Origin: Saprospiraceae bacterium UBA2365 | Lineage (GTDB): Bacteria > Bacteroidota > Bacteroidia > Chitinophagales > Saprospiraceae | Assembly: GCA_002344345.1 (NCBI GenBank) | Contig: DDTL01000205.1 | Span: forward strand, 1,188-45,770 | Reading direction: 5' to 3' | DNA: 44,583 bases | Shown here: positions 10,304-18,458 of the stretch, one piece after another | How positions within the stretch are numbered: the first letter of the stretch is position 1 | Layout of the letters: each line of letters begins with the position of its first letter | Notes under the pieces: generated by a model | Databases searched by the model: none | What the model saw: only the letters and a program-made list of their open reading frames with translations | What the model was told of the DNA's origin: nothing | Program-made: the position numbers and the translations under genes

Positions 10304-10360
10304 TGACTAAAATAACCCAACAGCTTGAAATCAAATCCGGGTTATTTTAGTCATCCTGTT
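10304..10360 (+). terminator. Rho-independent terminator between receptor and phytase
   Basis: TGACTAAAATAACCC (10304-10318) pairs perfectly with GGGTTATTTTAGTCA (10339-10353), a 15-bp stem with a 20-nt loop, followed by TCCTGTTTTTT. It ends the receptor transcript and lies 25 nt before the phytase start, so it may limit rather than abolish readthrough. Confidence 0.8.
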
Positions 10361-10384
10361 TTTTAACAAATCAATAGAAAATCG

Positions 10385-11473
10385 ATGTATAAAATATGGA
10401 TGATCTTGTTGTGGTTGACAATATTGCTTGTCGGCTGCAAAAGCAAAGAAAAGCCAGTTGAAAACTCTGGTAGCGAATCCAGGTTTGTCATCCCTGAAAT
10501 CGCTGTGATCAAAGAGACATTCAGCACCTTGCGCAATGAAAGCGACAATGTGGACAGTCCGGCTGTCTGGCATGGAAAGGATGGCCAACACTGGGTATTG
10601 GCCACAGCCAAAGAAAGCGACATCATCATCGTTTATGATGCGGCAACCGGAGAAAAATTGAAAACTTTTGGCAAAACAGGTAAAGCCCTGGGTGAACTTG
10701 ACAGACCCAACGGAATAGCCGTCATAGATGATTATGCCATCGTTGTAGAGAGAGACAACCACAGGATACAGGTATTCAGTCTTCCTGATTTAAAACCTAT
10801 GGGTTTTTTCGGTGAAAAGGAACTCAAACTGCCATATGGACTTACGGTTGACTTCCACGATTCAAAATATCAGTTGTTTGTCACGGACAATTATGAAATG
10901 CCTGATGAAAGCCTTCCTCCTGCGGACAGCCTTGGTCATCGGGTGCACCATTTCTCATTCAGTATTTCCAGCAACCAGATTGAAGCCAGCCATATGAATG
11001 CCTTCGGGGCAACTTCCGGAGAAGGCGTATTGTTTAAAGTGGAATCTATACTGATGGACAGGGAATACAATAGATTGCTCATCGCAGACGAATATGAAAT
11101 GCAACGAAATGTGAAAGTTTATGACCTCAACGGCAAATACTCTGGTAAAACGATTCCGCATCAATACTTTTTCTATGAACCGGAAGGAATTGTACTTTGG
11201 GAATGTACGGAAGATATGTCCGGATACTATGTAATGACTGATCAGGGAAAGATCAACAACACTTTTCAGGTGTTCGACCGGAAAACGCTGGAGTACATCG
11301 GAGGATTTGGCGGTCAGATCACCCGCAATACAGACGGTCTTGCGATCACTCAAAAAGATTTTGGCCCCTTCAAAAACGGAGCACTTTATCCGGTGCATGA
11401 TGATGGCAGTCTGACTGCTATTTCATGGGACGATGTAGCAAAAGCCTTGAACACAAGAAAAAACTGTCAATAA
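10385..11473 (+). CDS. Phytase-like beta-propeller lipoprotein
   Basis: A 362-residue predicted lipoprotein. The lipobox is LLVGC, with the acylated Cys at about residue 18 and KSKE following. The mature part is a beta-propeller of the phytase-like type. It begins with DNVDSPAVWHGKDG, continues with blades carrying GELDRPNGIAV and VVERDNHRIQVFSLPD, and has the acidic strings VTDNYE and IADEYE that could bind calcium. Beta-propeller phytases release phosphate from inositol hexakisphosphate (family knowledge). The link here rests on the overall pattern and on the receptor next door, so an NHL-type propeller without phytase activity is the main alternative. It is probably attached to a membrane facing the periplasm or the outside. 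Transcription is separated from the receptor by a strong hairpin. Confidence 0.7.
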   Translation: MYKIWMILLWLTILLVGCKSKEKPVENSGSESRFVIPEIAVIKETFSTLRNESDNVDSPAVWHGKDGQHWVLATAKESDIIIVYDAATGEKLKTFGKTGKALGELDRPNGIAVIDDYAIVVERDNHRIQVFSLPDLKPMGFFGEKELKLPYGLTVDFHDSKYQLFVTDNYEMPDESLPPADSLGHRVHHFSFSISSNQIEASHMNAFGATSGEGVLFKVESILMDREYNRLLIADEYEMQRNVKVYDLNGKYSGKTIPHQYFFYEPEGIVLWECTEDMSGYYVMTDQGKINNTFQVFDRKTLEYIGGFGGQITRNTDGLAITQKDFGPFKNGALYPVHDDGSLTAISWDDVAKALNTRKNCQ

Positions 11474-11492
11474 ATTTTATTATCACATTTGC

Positions 11493-11525
11493 AAATGCTG
11501 GCCCGTTATCTGGTCAGCATTTTTT
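11493..11525 (+). terminator. Terminator after the phytase-like gene
   Basis: AAATGCTGGCC (11493-11503) pairs with GGTCAGCATTT (11512-11522) through 11 positions including one G-U, with an 8-nt loop and a following T-run. It lies 20 nt after the stop codon. Confidence 0.75.
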
Positions 11526-11808
11526 AGTTTTTGCATGATGATTGGTGGTTTTTAACTATGGCAACAATGTTGGTTAAAGGATGTTAATATAAACTCTGTG
11601 AATAGAATCCGAATGGCCAACCAAGCTACAGATTTCCTGGGATTGACACTTTTAAAACTGATTCATCCTCACTTTTACAAATAAAAATAAGAAGAACCAC
11701 ATTCGTTGTATGCTATATTCACTTCGCTATTTTATAAGGAAGGCATAATAAAATCTCAAGAATTTTTTGAAATCTGATACAATCTAGCTTACTAAATTGA
11801 TTTTCAGG

Positions 11809-11845
11809 CCTGCTCCGAAAAGTCCAATTTGTTGATTTTCAATCG
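11809..11845 (+). repeat. Dispersed CTGCTCC-AAAAGTCC element, half copy
   Basis: CCTGCTCCGAAAAGTCC followed by AATTTGTTGATTTTCAATCG matches the left end of the element at 31317-31450 and the half copy at 22389-22429. No matching right arm is seen here; it runs into the GTCATTCC repeat cluster instead. Confidence 0.65.
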
Positions 11846-12049
11846 TTTTTCACCATAAGCCCAACACTCCGTCATTCCCGATGCTCCTTCCATCCGATCG
11901 GAACAAGCCCTGATATTTACATCGCTCGATCACGATAAGGCCTAACAAAGAGAGAAACCCTTTAACACTATGCTGCGTTCTGTCATAATTTCTTTATCGA
12001 GTAAGGATTTCTCCCTTCGGTCGAAATTACATCAGTCGTCTTTGAGGAA

Positions 12050-12089
12050 AAGGGGACATAAGGCGGCTAAAGCCGCCTTATGTCCCCTT
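12050..12089. repeat. Perfect 18-bp palindrome with GGCGGC core
   Basis: AAGGGGACATAAGGCGGC (12050-12067) and GCCGCCTTATGTCCCCTT (12072-12089) are exact reverse complements separated by TAAA. It is far stronger than a usual terminator stem, has no T-run, and lies between GTCATTCC-type repeats. Confidence 0.9.
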
Positions 12090-12227
12090 ATTAACACCGT
12101 ATACCGTCATTCTGCCCGCAGGGAGGAACCTTTTCACCCCAGCATACCGCATTTTGTCATACCTGCTTTAGAAGAAAGGATTCCTCCCGCTGGTCGAAAT
12201 GACAAGCACCCTTTTTGGGGAGAGAGA

Positions 12228-12259
12228 GGGGAGCGGGCAGCTTCAGCCGCCTGCTCCCC
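12228..12259. repeat. Second GC-rich hairpin of the repeat cluster
   Basis: GGGGAGCGGGCAGC (12228-12241) faces GCCGCCTGCTCCCC (12246-12259) around TTCA, with one mismatch and one G-U pair. The plan matches the palindrome at 12050: a GGGG-start stem, a GGC/GCC core and a 4-nt loop. Confidence 0.75.
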
Positions 12260-12573
12260 CTATTAATACCAAGCGCAACGCCATTCCGACTGAAAGGAGG
12301 AATCTTTTCACCAATTCCATGCATTCCGTCATCCCTGATGCTCATTATACTCGATCAGGACGCGCCCGACCAGCGGGAGGGATCTTTTCACCAATACCTT
12401 GCAATCCGTCATTCCGACCAGCGGGAGGAATCTTATCACCCAAAGTCCTCATTTCTTCATTTCAATGATTCTTCCACTCGAACACGAAAGGCACAACCAG
12501 AGGTATAAATATTACTGCTGTATCCGTATAAAAGTGTTATTGACCTTGTAAACTTTAATATCTTTCTACTCAT

Positions 12574-14154
12574 TCACTCCACCACTCTGTACCGGTATGT
12601 CTCAATAAATTCATTACCCTGAATATCCTTCACACGCACCGTGATCACATTTTCACCCAATAAAACATCCGTTGGTACCCGGGCTTTCCAAAGGTGGTGA
12701 CACATGACCGGATTGGATGGATGCACACCCGGGAGCAGCTCCTCCGATGCATCCCATTTATGGCGAACCCCACACATATAAGGATCATAATCAACAATAT
12801 AGCGCATCTTTTTCCATTCACCGTCATTGACCTTGTATTCAACCACATCATTTTTATTTCCCTGGAAAAAATTGACGAAAAAATCGCCTCTGTAATGCTT
12901 TTTGAACGGAACCACCTTCGGACCACAGATTCGCATTTTATGATCTATAGCTTCCCCGATCACTTTGTAATCAAACGAATATTGATTTCCGTTGAATGTC
13001 AGGATATTGTATCCCTGTGGTGTTCCATCATACATAGTGGTCTCCGGCACACCATTCTCCCGCAATTCTCCTGACCACCAGTCACCTGAAGTGGTTCCGA
13101 CTGTATAATGATGATGTGGTTTTTCTTGCTGCCAACCTTCAGTTGCATCAAAAAAATAGTGCATTTGGGAATGCATGTGTCCTGAAAGCGAAAAAGTGTA
13201 AGGCCTGTCAGCAAGCAATTGAAAAAGCCTGTTGCGATGCTCCACCTGGTAATTTTCGCCCAGATCTTTACCATTGTAAAATGGAATATGCATAAAAAAT
13301 ACAATTAAATGATCTTTTGGAACAAACCGGAGGCTGTTTTCTATAAAGCTGAACTGATCATCTGTCAATCCACCTGTATACCAGGAATTTGTCAGATCAT
13401 TAGGAAAGATCACATCATCCAAAACGATAAAATGTACTTTGCCCTGGTTGAAAGCATACGTTGCCGGTCCATAATGACGTTCAAAGGATTCATCCGCAAA
13501 GCGCTTATCTTCTGCATCATAGTTTTCGTCATGATTTCCTATCACATGAAACCATGGAATGCCTATTTCGGAAGTTGCCTGGTTGATCCCCTCAAATAAA
13601 TCAGGATGATCTCCTACAATATCACCCAATGTAATCCCAAAGGTATGACCATTTAGTTTTTTCAATGTTTCTACAGCCGATTTTCTGTAGTACTCAATCT
13701 CTTCAACAGAATATGTTTGCGGATCAGATATTACCAACATGCTGAATGATTCTGATTCATTTCCATCTACCAAAGCAAAATCCAGGGAAGCAGGCAATTC
13801 ACCCGTAGGTTCAACACCGGCAAAATTGAGTTTTGGTGATCCATTTGGTTTATGCAGGTAATAGAATTTCGGAAAATTTCTTACATCCAGTGGATAATTG
13901 TAATTGCCGGGTTTGATCACAAAAATGGCTGTATCATCATTGATCCCTATTTTGTATAAGCCTTTAGAATCGGTCAATACCACCTCCCTCCCATTGGAAA
14001 CAGCTACGTTTGCTATCCCAGGCTCATTTTTATCGCGGACACCGTTGCCGTTGATGTCATGATAAACTATACCGCTTGCAAAATGGGATGATTGGGCCAT
14101 CGCTGAAATGGTGATAAACGCTCCAATCAAAAATGTAAAAATAAATCTTATCAT
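12574..14154 (-). CDS. Calcineurin-like metallophosphoesterase with N- and C-terminal beta domains
   Basis: A 526-residue exported phosphoesterase with a signal peptide to about residue 20 (ISAMAQ). Residues 25-125 form an SdrD/MetallophosN-like domain (GIVYHDINGNGVRDKNEPG). Residues 135-345 are the metallophosphoesterase core, with GDIVGD near 175-180, GNHDE near 205 and SGHMHSQMHY near 323-332. These are the metal-binding signatures of the family. The C-terminal 150 residues form a MetallophosC-like domain. A divalent-metal-dependent phosphomonoester or diester hydrolase of the periplasm or surface is expected; the substrate is unknown. The 14155-14401 space to the divergent pentapeptide gene holds no other feature. 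Confidence 0.9.
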   Translation of the reverse strand: MIRFIFTFLIGAFITISAMAQSSHFASGIVYHDINGNGVRDKNEPGIANVAVSNGREVVLTDSKGLYKIGINDDTAIFVIKPGNYNYPLDVRNFPKFYYLHKPNGSPKLNFAGVEPTGELPASLDFALVDGNESESFSMLVISDPQTYSVEEIEYYRKSAVETLKKLNGHTFGITLGDIVGDHPDLFEGINQATSEIGIPWFHVIGNHDENYDAEDKRFADESFERHYGPATYAFNQGKVHFIVLDDVIFPNDLTNSWYTGGLTDDQFSFIENSLRFVPKDHLIVFFMHIPFYNGKDLGENYQVEHRNRLFQLLADRPYTFSLSGHMHSQMHYFFDATEGWQQEKPHHHYTVGTTSGDWWSGELRENGVPETTMYDGTPQGYNILTFNGNQYSFDYKVIGEAIDHKMRICGPKVVPFKKHYRGDFFVNFFQGNKNDVVEYKVNDGEWKKMRYIVDYDPYMCGVRHKWDASEELLPGVHPSNPVMCHHLWKARVPTDVLLGENVITVRVKDIQGNEFIETYRYRVVE

Positions 14155-14401
14155 GGTTTTTTGGGGTAAAAGTAATTATTTCCAGCGATCATCTGTCAAA
14201 ATTTTGGGTTAACCGGGATAAAATAATTCTGAATTTTTGTCAATATTAAGGGAATCAGTATTTATTGATTTCTAAAACTTGTTTCATAAGTCAAAAAAGT
14301 AACACATCCTTTTAATTCAAAAAATTAAATATGCTGTTTTATATGGAATAAATAAAAAAATTACGAATTTTACCCGTAATTAAATCGTATAATTAAAACC
14401 G

Positions 14402-14977
14402 ATGGATTCGTTAATTGAAGAAAAGACTTTTGAAGGATTAACCATTGAGACTTTTAGCCAAACAACCAAATATGAAAATTGCGAATTCAGGCATTGTTCA
14501 CTTTCAAACGCTGATCTTTCAGATTGTAAATTCACAGATTGCATTTTTATGGATTGCGATCTGAGTCTCGCTAAGCTGCACCAGACTGCCTTCAGAAACG
14601 TGCGTTTCAAGGACTGTAAAATGCTCGGTTTACAATTTGATGAATGCAATGAATTCGGCCTTGGTTTTTCTTTTGAAAATTGCCTACTCAATCACGCTTC
14701 CTTTTATGGAACAAAAATCAAAAAAACCGGCTTTAAAAATTGTACTTTGCAAGGAACTGATTTTGCAGAATGCGACCTCAGTTCAGCCATTTTCGACCTA
14801 TGCAACCTCGAAGGTGCCATCTTTGATCACACTAATATAGAAAAAGCAGATTTCAGGACTGCTGTTCATTTTACCATTGACCCTGAATCCAACCGGATCA
14901 AAAAAGCAAGGTTTTCCAACCTGGGTTTGAGCGGACTATTAACCAGGTATGATATCATCATCGAAGACGATTTTTAA
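14402..14977 (+). CDS. Pentapeptide-repeat protein
   Basis: A 191-residue cytoplasmic protein built of A(D/N)LXX-type pentapeptides with central F or L (for example CEFRH, ADLSD, CKFTD, CIFMD, CDLSL, TDFAE, CDLSS, AIFDL). Such repeats fold into a right-handed quadrilateral beta-helix. The C-terminal segment (FTIDPESNRIKKARFSNLGL and GLLTRYDIII) resembles the C-terminus of Qnr/MfpA-like proteins, which bind DNA gyrase. Resistance function should not be assumed from this alone. It is a single gene, convergent with the serpin. Confidence 0.88.
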   Translation: MDSLIEEKTFEGLTIETFSQTTKYENCEFRHCSLSNADLSDCKFTDCIFMDCDLSLAKLHQTAFRNVRFKDCKMLGLQFDECNEFGLGFSFENCLLNHASFYGTKIKKTGFKNCTLQGTDFAECDLSSAIFDLCNLEGAIFDHTNIEKADFRTAVHFTIDPESNRIKKARFSNLGLSGLLTRYDIIIEDDF

Positions 14978-15072
14978 TACCGCATTCACCACTTTATTTG
15001 CCTGAATTTCCATGCAAAATCATTACTTTTGATGCGAGTGATATTTTGTTACATCAGTTTTTCCTAACCTAA

Positions 15073-15264
15073 ATCAAAACGATTATTCCAAAAATTAATA
15101 ACTTTGGAAATTTAACAGTAGAACAAATCAATGAAGAAATTCAGAACGGAGCCAGATTCGTCATTTTCTATAATTGTTTTTCATTAATTAGTGTCTGCAA
15201 GAAACCCATGGTTTTTTCATCTTTGATAAGAAAACGTCAAGGTCAAGGCTTGAGGAGTTTTTGA
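15073..15264 (+). pseudogene. Remnant of a small conserved hypothetical protein gene
   Basis: The frame open from 15073 to a TGA at 15262-15264 reads TVEQINEEIQNGARFVIFYN from 15115, then CFSLISVCKKP. This recalls a small Bacteroidota membrane-protein family that begins with a Q-I-x-x-E-I-x-x-G-G-K-F-V motif and later has GWWGIPWGP (recollection, not searched). No start codon is present in this frame, and the expected hydrophobic C-terminal part is missing or frameshifted. An exact -7 box (TAACTTTG, 15099-15106) just precedes the homologous part, as if a functional gene once started here. The remaining 14978-15348 shows no other feature. Confidence 0.35.
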
Positions 15265-15348
15265 AAACAAGGAGTTTACTAATTGTAAATGACTGTTTCA
15301 AAAAAGAGCATTACCCAGTATTTGGCGTATACTTAGGAAGACTTTGCA

Positions 15349-16551
15349 TCAGTCTTCTTTGGGATTCCTGACATATCCCATAAATAAAATTGCATTGGAC
15401 TCAATATGTCTCAATACCAGAACAAAGGGTTTATTGAACATCATACTCTGTGGCATTGCAGTATTGGAAAATCCTATGGAAGTCACCGCGGCGCCTTCTG
15501 CACCTTTTTCATCCACTTCAAGCACAGCCTTATGTTTGATCTGGCTGATGTAGATATTGTTGGAAGAGGTTCCCATGGCTTTGAAGTCTGCTTTACCACC
15601 ATCAAAAGCGGCCTGCATGCCCAACAATTTGAGTGAAGCGATCAGGTCGTTCTCGTAACTGAGTTTCAAACGTGGAAAAGTCAGAAATAATCGATTATAA
15701 CTGAGTTTTCCCAACAGACTTTCGTAAGTTTCTCTGTTGAGTAAGTTCAATGAACCATTGCCTGCTGCCCGGATCAGACTCAGGCTATAAGTGGAATCCC
15801 TGAAAGGAATATCAACCATCTCAAAATCAGATGTTACCGCATACGGAACATTCCTGTCTCCACTCACATACATGACAGAAACGGTTGAACCATTACTTAA
15901 AGTGAATGGAGCTAAGTGACTGATTTCAGGAGCAAATCCTTCAGCCCAATCAGACTTAAAATAGAGTGCATTGATAAGAAAAGCTACGTCCAGCGGCCCT
16001 ATCTCGTCAAGGATCTTATCGATCTTGCCTTTAGTGGAGTTTGACACCCAACTGTTGATATTGTCTAACGCTTTTTGTTCATTGTTAAAGTCATCCTTCT
16101 TGAAAGAACAGTCATAATACTCATTTAAAACTTGTTGAAAGGGTGTTTTTAATGCCATTCGGTTCGGATCATAAAAATACGCATTGGCCATACGGATCTC
16201 CGGATGACCGCTTTGCTTGGTAAGGCTGAGTATCAATTTTTGTTGTTGAATGTTGAGTGCTGAAAGATCGCAGGGATTACAATGCAAAACTTCCTGCATT
16301 TCTTCCAAAGTCATTCCATTTGCACCGTTCAGCGCCATCGAAAGTGCAGTCTGAATACTGAGCGGAGAGATCAGTACATTCTTTGTTTGTTCGGCATCAA
16401 TTTCCTCTTTGAAAATATCCCAGGCAAATGACCGGTTCATTTCTGCCAAGTCTTCGATATCTTCAGGTTTTACTTCATCTTCGGGAGAAGTGTCAAAAAT
16501 ATTGCAGGATGATAAAAACACGCAAATGATTATGAATAACAGATTTTTCAT
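15349..16551 (-). CDS. Serpin (serine protease inhibitor), lipoprotein
   Basis: A 400-residue serpin with a lipobox (VFLSSC, Cys at about residue 16), so it is probably membrane-anchored. The serpin core is clear: NVLISPLSIQTALSMALNGA near the N-terminus, FLINALYFKSDW in the middle, and FNKPFVLVLRH near the C-terminus. The hinge and reactive-centre loop (about residues 348-372) read EKGAEGAAVTS then IGFSNTAMPQ. The small residues of the hinge are those of inhibitory serpins. The distance from the hinge Gly to FNKPF is identical to alpha-1-antitrypsin, which puts Thr at P1 and Ala at P1'. Inhibition of elastase- or subtilisin-like proteases is inferred. It is a single gene next to secreted protease genes in the same window; a protective role is plausible. 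Confidence 0.93.
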   Translation of the reverse strand: MKNLLFIIICVFLSSCNIFDTSPEDEVKPEDIEDLAEMNRSFAWDIFKEEIDAEQTKNVLISPLSIQTALSMALNGANGMTLEEMQEVLHCNPCDLSALNIQQQKLILSLTKQSGHPEIRMANAYFYDPNRMALKTPFQQVLNEYYDCSFKKDDFNNEQKALDNINSWVSNSTKGKIDKILDEIGPLDVAFLINALYFKSDWAEGFAPEISHLAPFTLSNGSTVSVMYVSGDRNVPYAVTSDFEMVDIPFRDSTYSLSLIRAAGNGSLNLLNRETYESLLGKLSYNRLFLTFPRLKLSYENDLIASLKLLGMQAAFDGGKADFKAMGTSSNNIYISQIKHKAVLEVDEKGAEGAAVTSIGFSNTAMPQSMMFNKPFVLVLRHIESNAILFMGYVRNPKED

Positions 16552-16722
16552 ATATGTATTACCTTGTTTTATAAAATTATCGGATTGGAAAAAAATAAGT
16601 ATTTACCATTGTAAATTAACCTGTTAACACCAATCATTAAAATTATTAAGTCCTGATCGTTAAGACGCAAATTACTCACCAAGTGTTTGGTTTCCACCTT
16701 TATTTAACATATCAATGGGCGT

Positions 16723-18450
16723 TCAGATCATACCTGAAAGTTGTTTATGTACTTCTGACAATTGATTTTCAATCATTTTTTGCCTTTCACCAATACTGCG
16801 GATGTCTTCAGTTTCCCTTAGCAGGTAATTGTCAAACTCCAGAAAATTGCGGAGGATCTTGACTTTTACACCGGCAATATACTGCTGAAGCTTATCATCG
16901 ATGTGCAATTGAAGTTTTTCCCTCGATTCGTTGATCGCCTGCCGGAAACTCTGAGTGATCTTTTTCCTTTTGATGCCAATACTTACTCCCGCAAAAACAA
17001 ATCCCAGTGTAGTCAAAATACCTCCTGTTATATCGAATATAGCGCCTTGGGTCAGAGCTGTGAGTATGATCCCGATCGCAGCAATTCCACTTCCTGCAGC
17101 AAAATCAGGGGCAAAACTCCTGTCTGTACCTACCAATTCTTTATCATAAAAGTTTTCCTCCTTATGTAGAAAATCAGCAAATGCCTCCTGCAATTCTTCA
17201 AAAATGCTGGCCCGTCGGTCTGCCAGTTCCCGGAATATTTCCTGGTTGGAGGAAAGGATCGTTGGGTTTTTCTGCAATTTCGCATCCACCGTTTTTACCA
17301 TAAACTGTATGTTCTCTGAAATATTCTTCACACCTTCGCTCAGTTTATAACTCATGCCATCCCTCAATTCACTTTCCATTCCGAACATGGTTTGTTCAAG
17401 CCAGAATTTAAGACTGTCTTTTTTGTTGAACAGCGATTGCAGGGTTTTTTTGAAAACATTGACAAAACCCAATCTTTCATCCAGCATTTCATGGTATCTG
17501 GTGGTGATCTTGTCAAACCTGGATACCACGTTTTCGATCAACAAAGCGACCTGCTCATTGGTCTGTTTTTCCTGGTGATCCAGCGTTTTCTGCACATCTT
17601 CCCTGAATAACTTGTCGGCATCCAGTTGTGACCTTCTGATATCCATTTCCTTGTCGAGCTTCTCATTGATATTCAAAAGGGTCTCGACACTGATGATCAG
17701 TTTTTTATAAGGAGCTTTCCCTCCGGTAATGTTCTTTTGAATATAATTCCTCAAAGGAATATATCCGCTTTGGTCAAGCTTTCCTTCGATTTCCTCCAGG
17801 GCAGAAACAGCAAAAATTTCCGGTTCATGAATACCTTTTTTGATGGCATTCTGCCGGACTCCGTCAATATTGATCCCGAGATCTTTTTCATTCATCAGGT
17901 CTTTTTGCTGAAGGACAAAAATCACTTTTTTGCGCCAGTCATCCCTGATGAAGTCAAAGAAATCCCAAGCTGACATCCTGTAGGGATTCTTGGCTTCAAA
18001 AACAAATATGATCAGATCACTCATCGGAACAAACCTTTCAGTGATCTCCTGGTGATGCTCGATGATCGTATTGGTTCCGGGTGTATCCACTATCGCGATT
18101 TCCCTCAAAACCTCGATGGGCTGGTAGATTTTCTTTAGAAAAGCGGAAACGAACTCCTCCTGTTCCTTTTCACCATAAACAATTTGTTGAATTGTATCAG
18201 TCATGGGCGAAGGAGCCACCCGGCAAATCTCTTTACCTGGTGCAAGCAGTGCGTTGATAAATGAGCTTTTTCCTGATTTGACTTCACCGACGATCACAAA
18301 AGTAAATGGATCTTCCAGCCTTTTCAACACGCTTGTAAGTGTTTCCTTTTGTGAAGTAAAACGCACATAATCTATCAAATCTACTAAAGATTTCCCATGT
18401 TTTCCAACCTCAAGTCTGATCTGATTGTAAAGTTCATTTGTTACCTGCAT
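16723..18450 (-). CDS. Dynamin-like GTPase
   Basis: A 575-residue large GTPase. The P-loop is GEVKSGKSS at about residues 54-62, the switch-2 G3 motif is DTPGTNT near 121, and the G4-like motif is LQQKD near 170, a variant of NKxD. A long helical middle region (260-450) precedes a hydrophobic pair of segments (about 455-492) and a C-terminal helical tail. This is the plan of bacterial dynamin-like proteins, which bind and remodel membranes. The stop of the upstream wbqC-like gene is 8 nt away, so the two are probably co-transcribed. I see no second dynamin gene beside it, unlike the paired DynA/DynB arrangements. Confidence 0.88.
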   Translation of the reverse strand: MQVTNELYNQIRLEVGKHGKSLVDLIDYVRFTSQKETLTSVLKRLEDPFTFVIVGEVKSGKSSFINALLAPGKEICRVAPSPMTDTIQQIVYGEKEQEEFVSAFLKKIYQPIEVLREIAIVDTPGTNTIIEHHQEITERFVPMSDLIIFVFEAKNPYRMSAWDFFDFIRDDWRKKVIFVLQQKDLMNEKDLGINIDGVRQNAIKKGIHEPEIFAVSALEEIEGKLDQSGYIPLRNYIQKNITGGKAPYKKLIISVETLLNINEKLDKEMDIRRSQLDADKLFREDVQKTLDHQEKQTNEQVALLIENVVSRFDKITTRYHEMLDERLGFVNVFKKTLQSLFNKKDSLKFWLEQTMFGMESELRDGMSYKLSEGVKNISENIQFMVKTVDAKLQKNPTILSSNQEIFRELADRRASIFEELQEAFADFLHKEENFYDKELVGTDRSFAPDFAAGSGIAAIGIILTALTQGAIFDITGGILTTLGFVFAGVSIGIKRKKITQSFRQAINESREKLQLHIDDKLQQYIAGVKVKILRNFLEFDNYLLRETEDIRSIGERQKMIENQLSEVHKQLSGMI

Positions 18451-18458
18451 AATTCAAC

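Larger units (their letters stand above)
11868..12442. repeat. Cluster of GTCATTCC/GGAGGAATCTTTTCACC repeats
   Basis: At least six degenerate copies of a module of the form CCGTCATTCCGACCAGCGGG plus AGGAATCTTTTCACC lie here, starting near 11871, 12104, 12157 (inverted), 12279, 12327 and 12406. Two strong hairpins (12050-12089 and 12228-12259) are embedded. Open frames through this stretch are by-products of the repeats: they have no protein-like composition and cross several copies. This cluster fills most of the 11474-12573 gap; 11526-11805 shows nothing recognisable. Confidence 0.75.

Noticed and set aside
11970..12508. Overlapping reading frames of 60-100 codons on both strands
   Set aside because: They run through the GTCATTCC repeat modules and the GC-rich palindromes, differ in frame between copies, and lack protein-like composition.
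14402..14977. Quinolone resistance determinant (Qnr)
   Set aside because: The pentapeptide repeats and C-terminal motif only indicate the broad family; many such proteins have no link to resistance.
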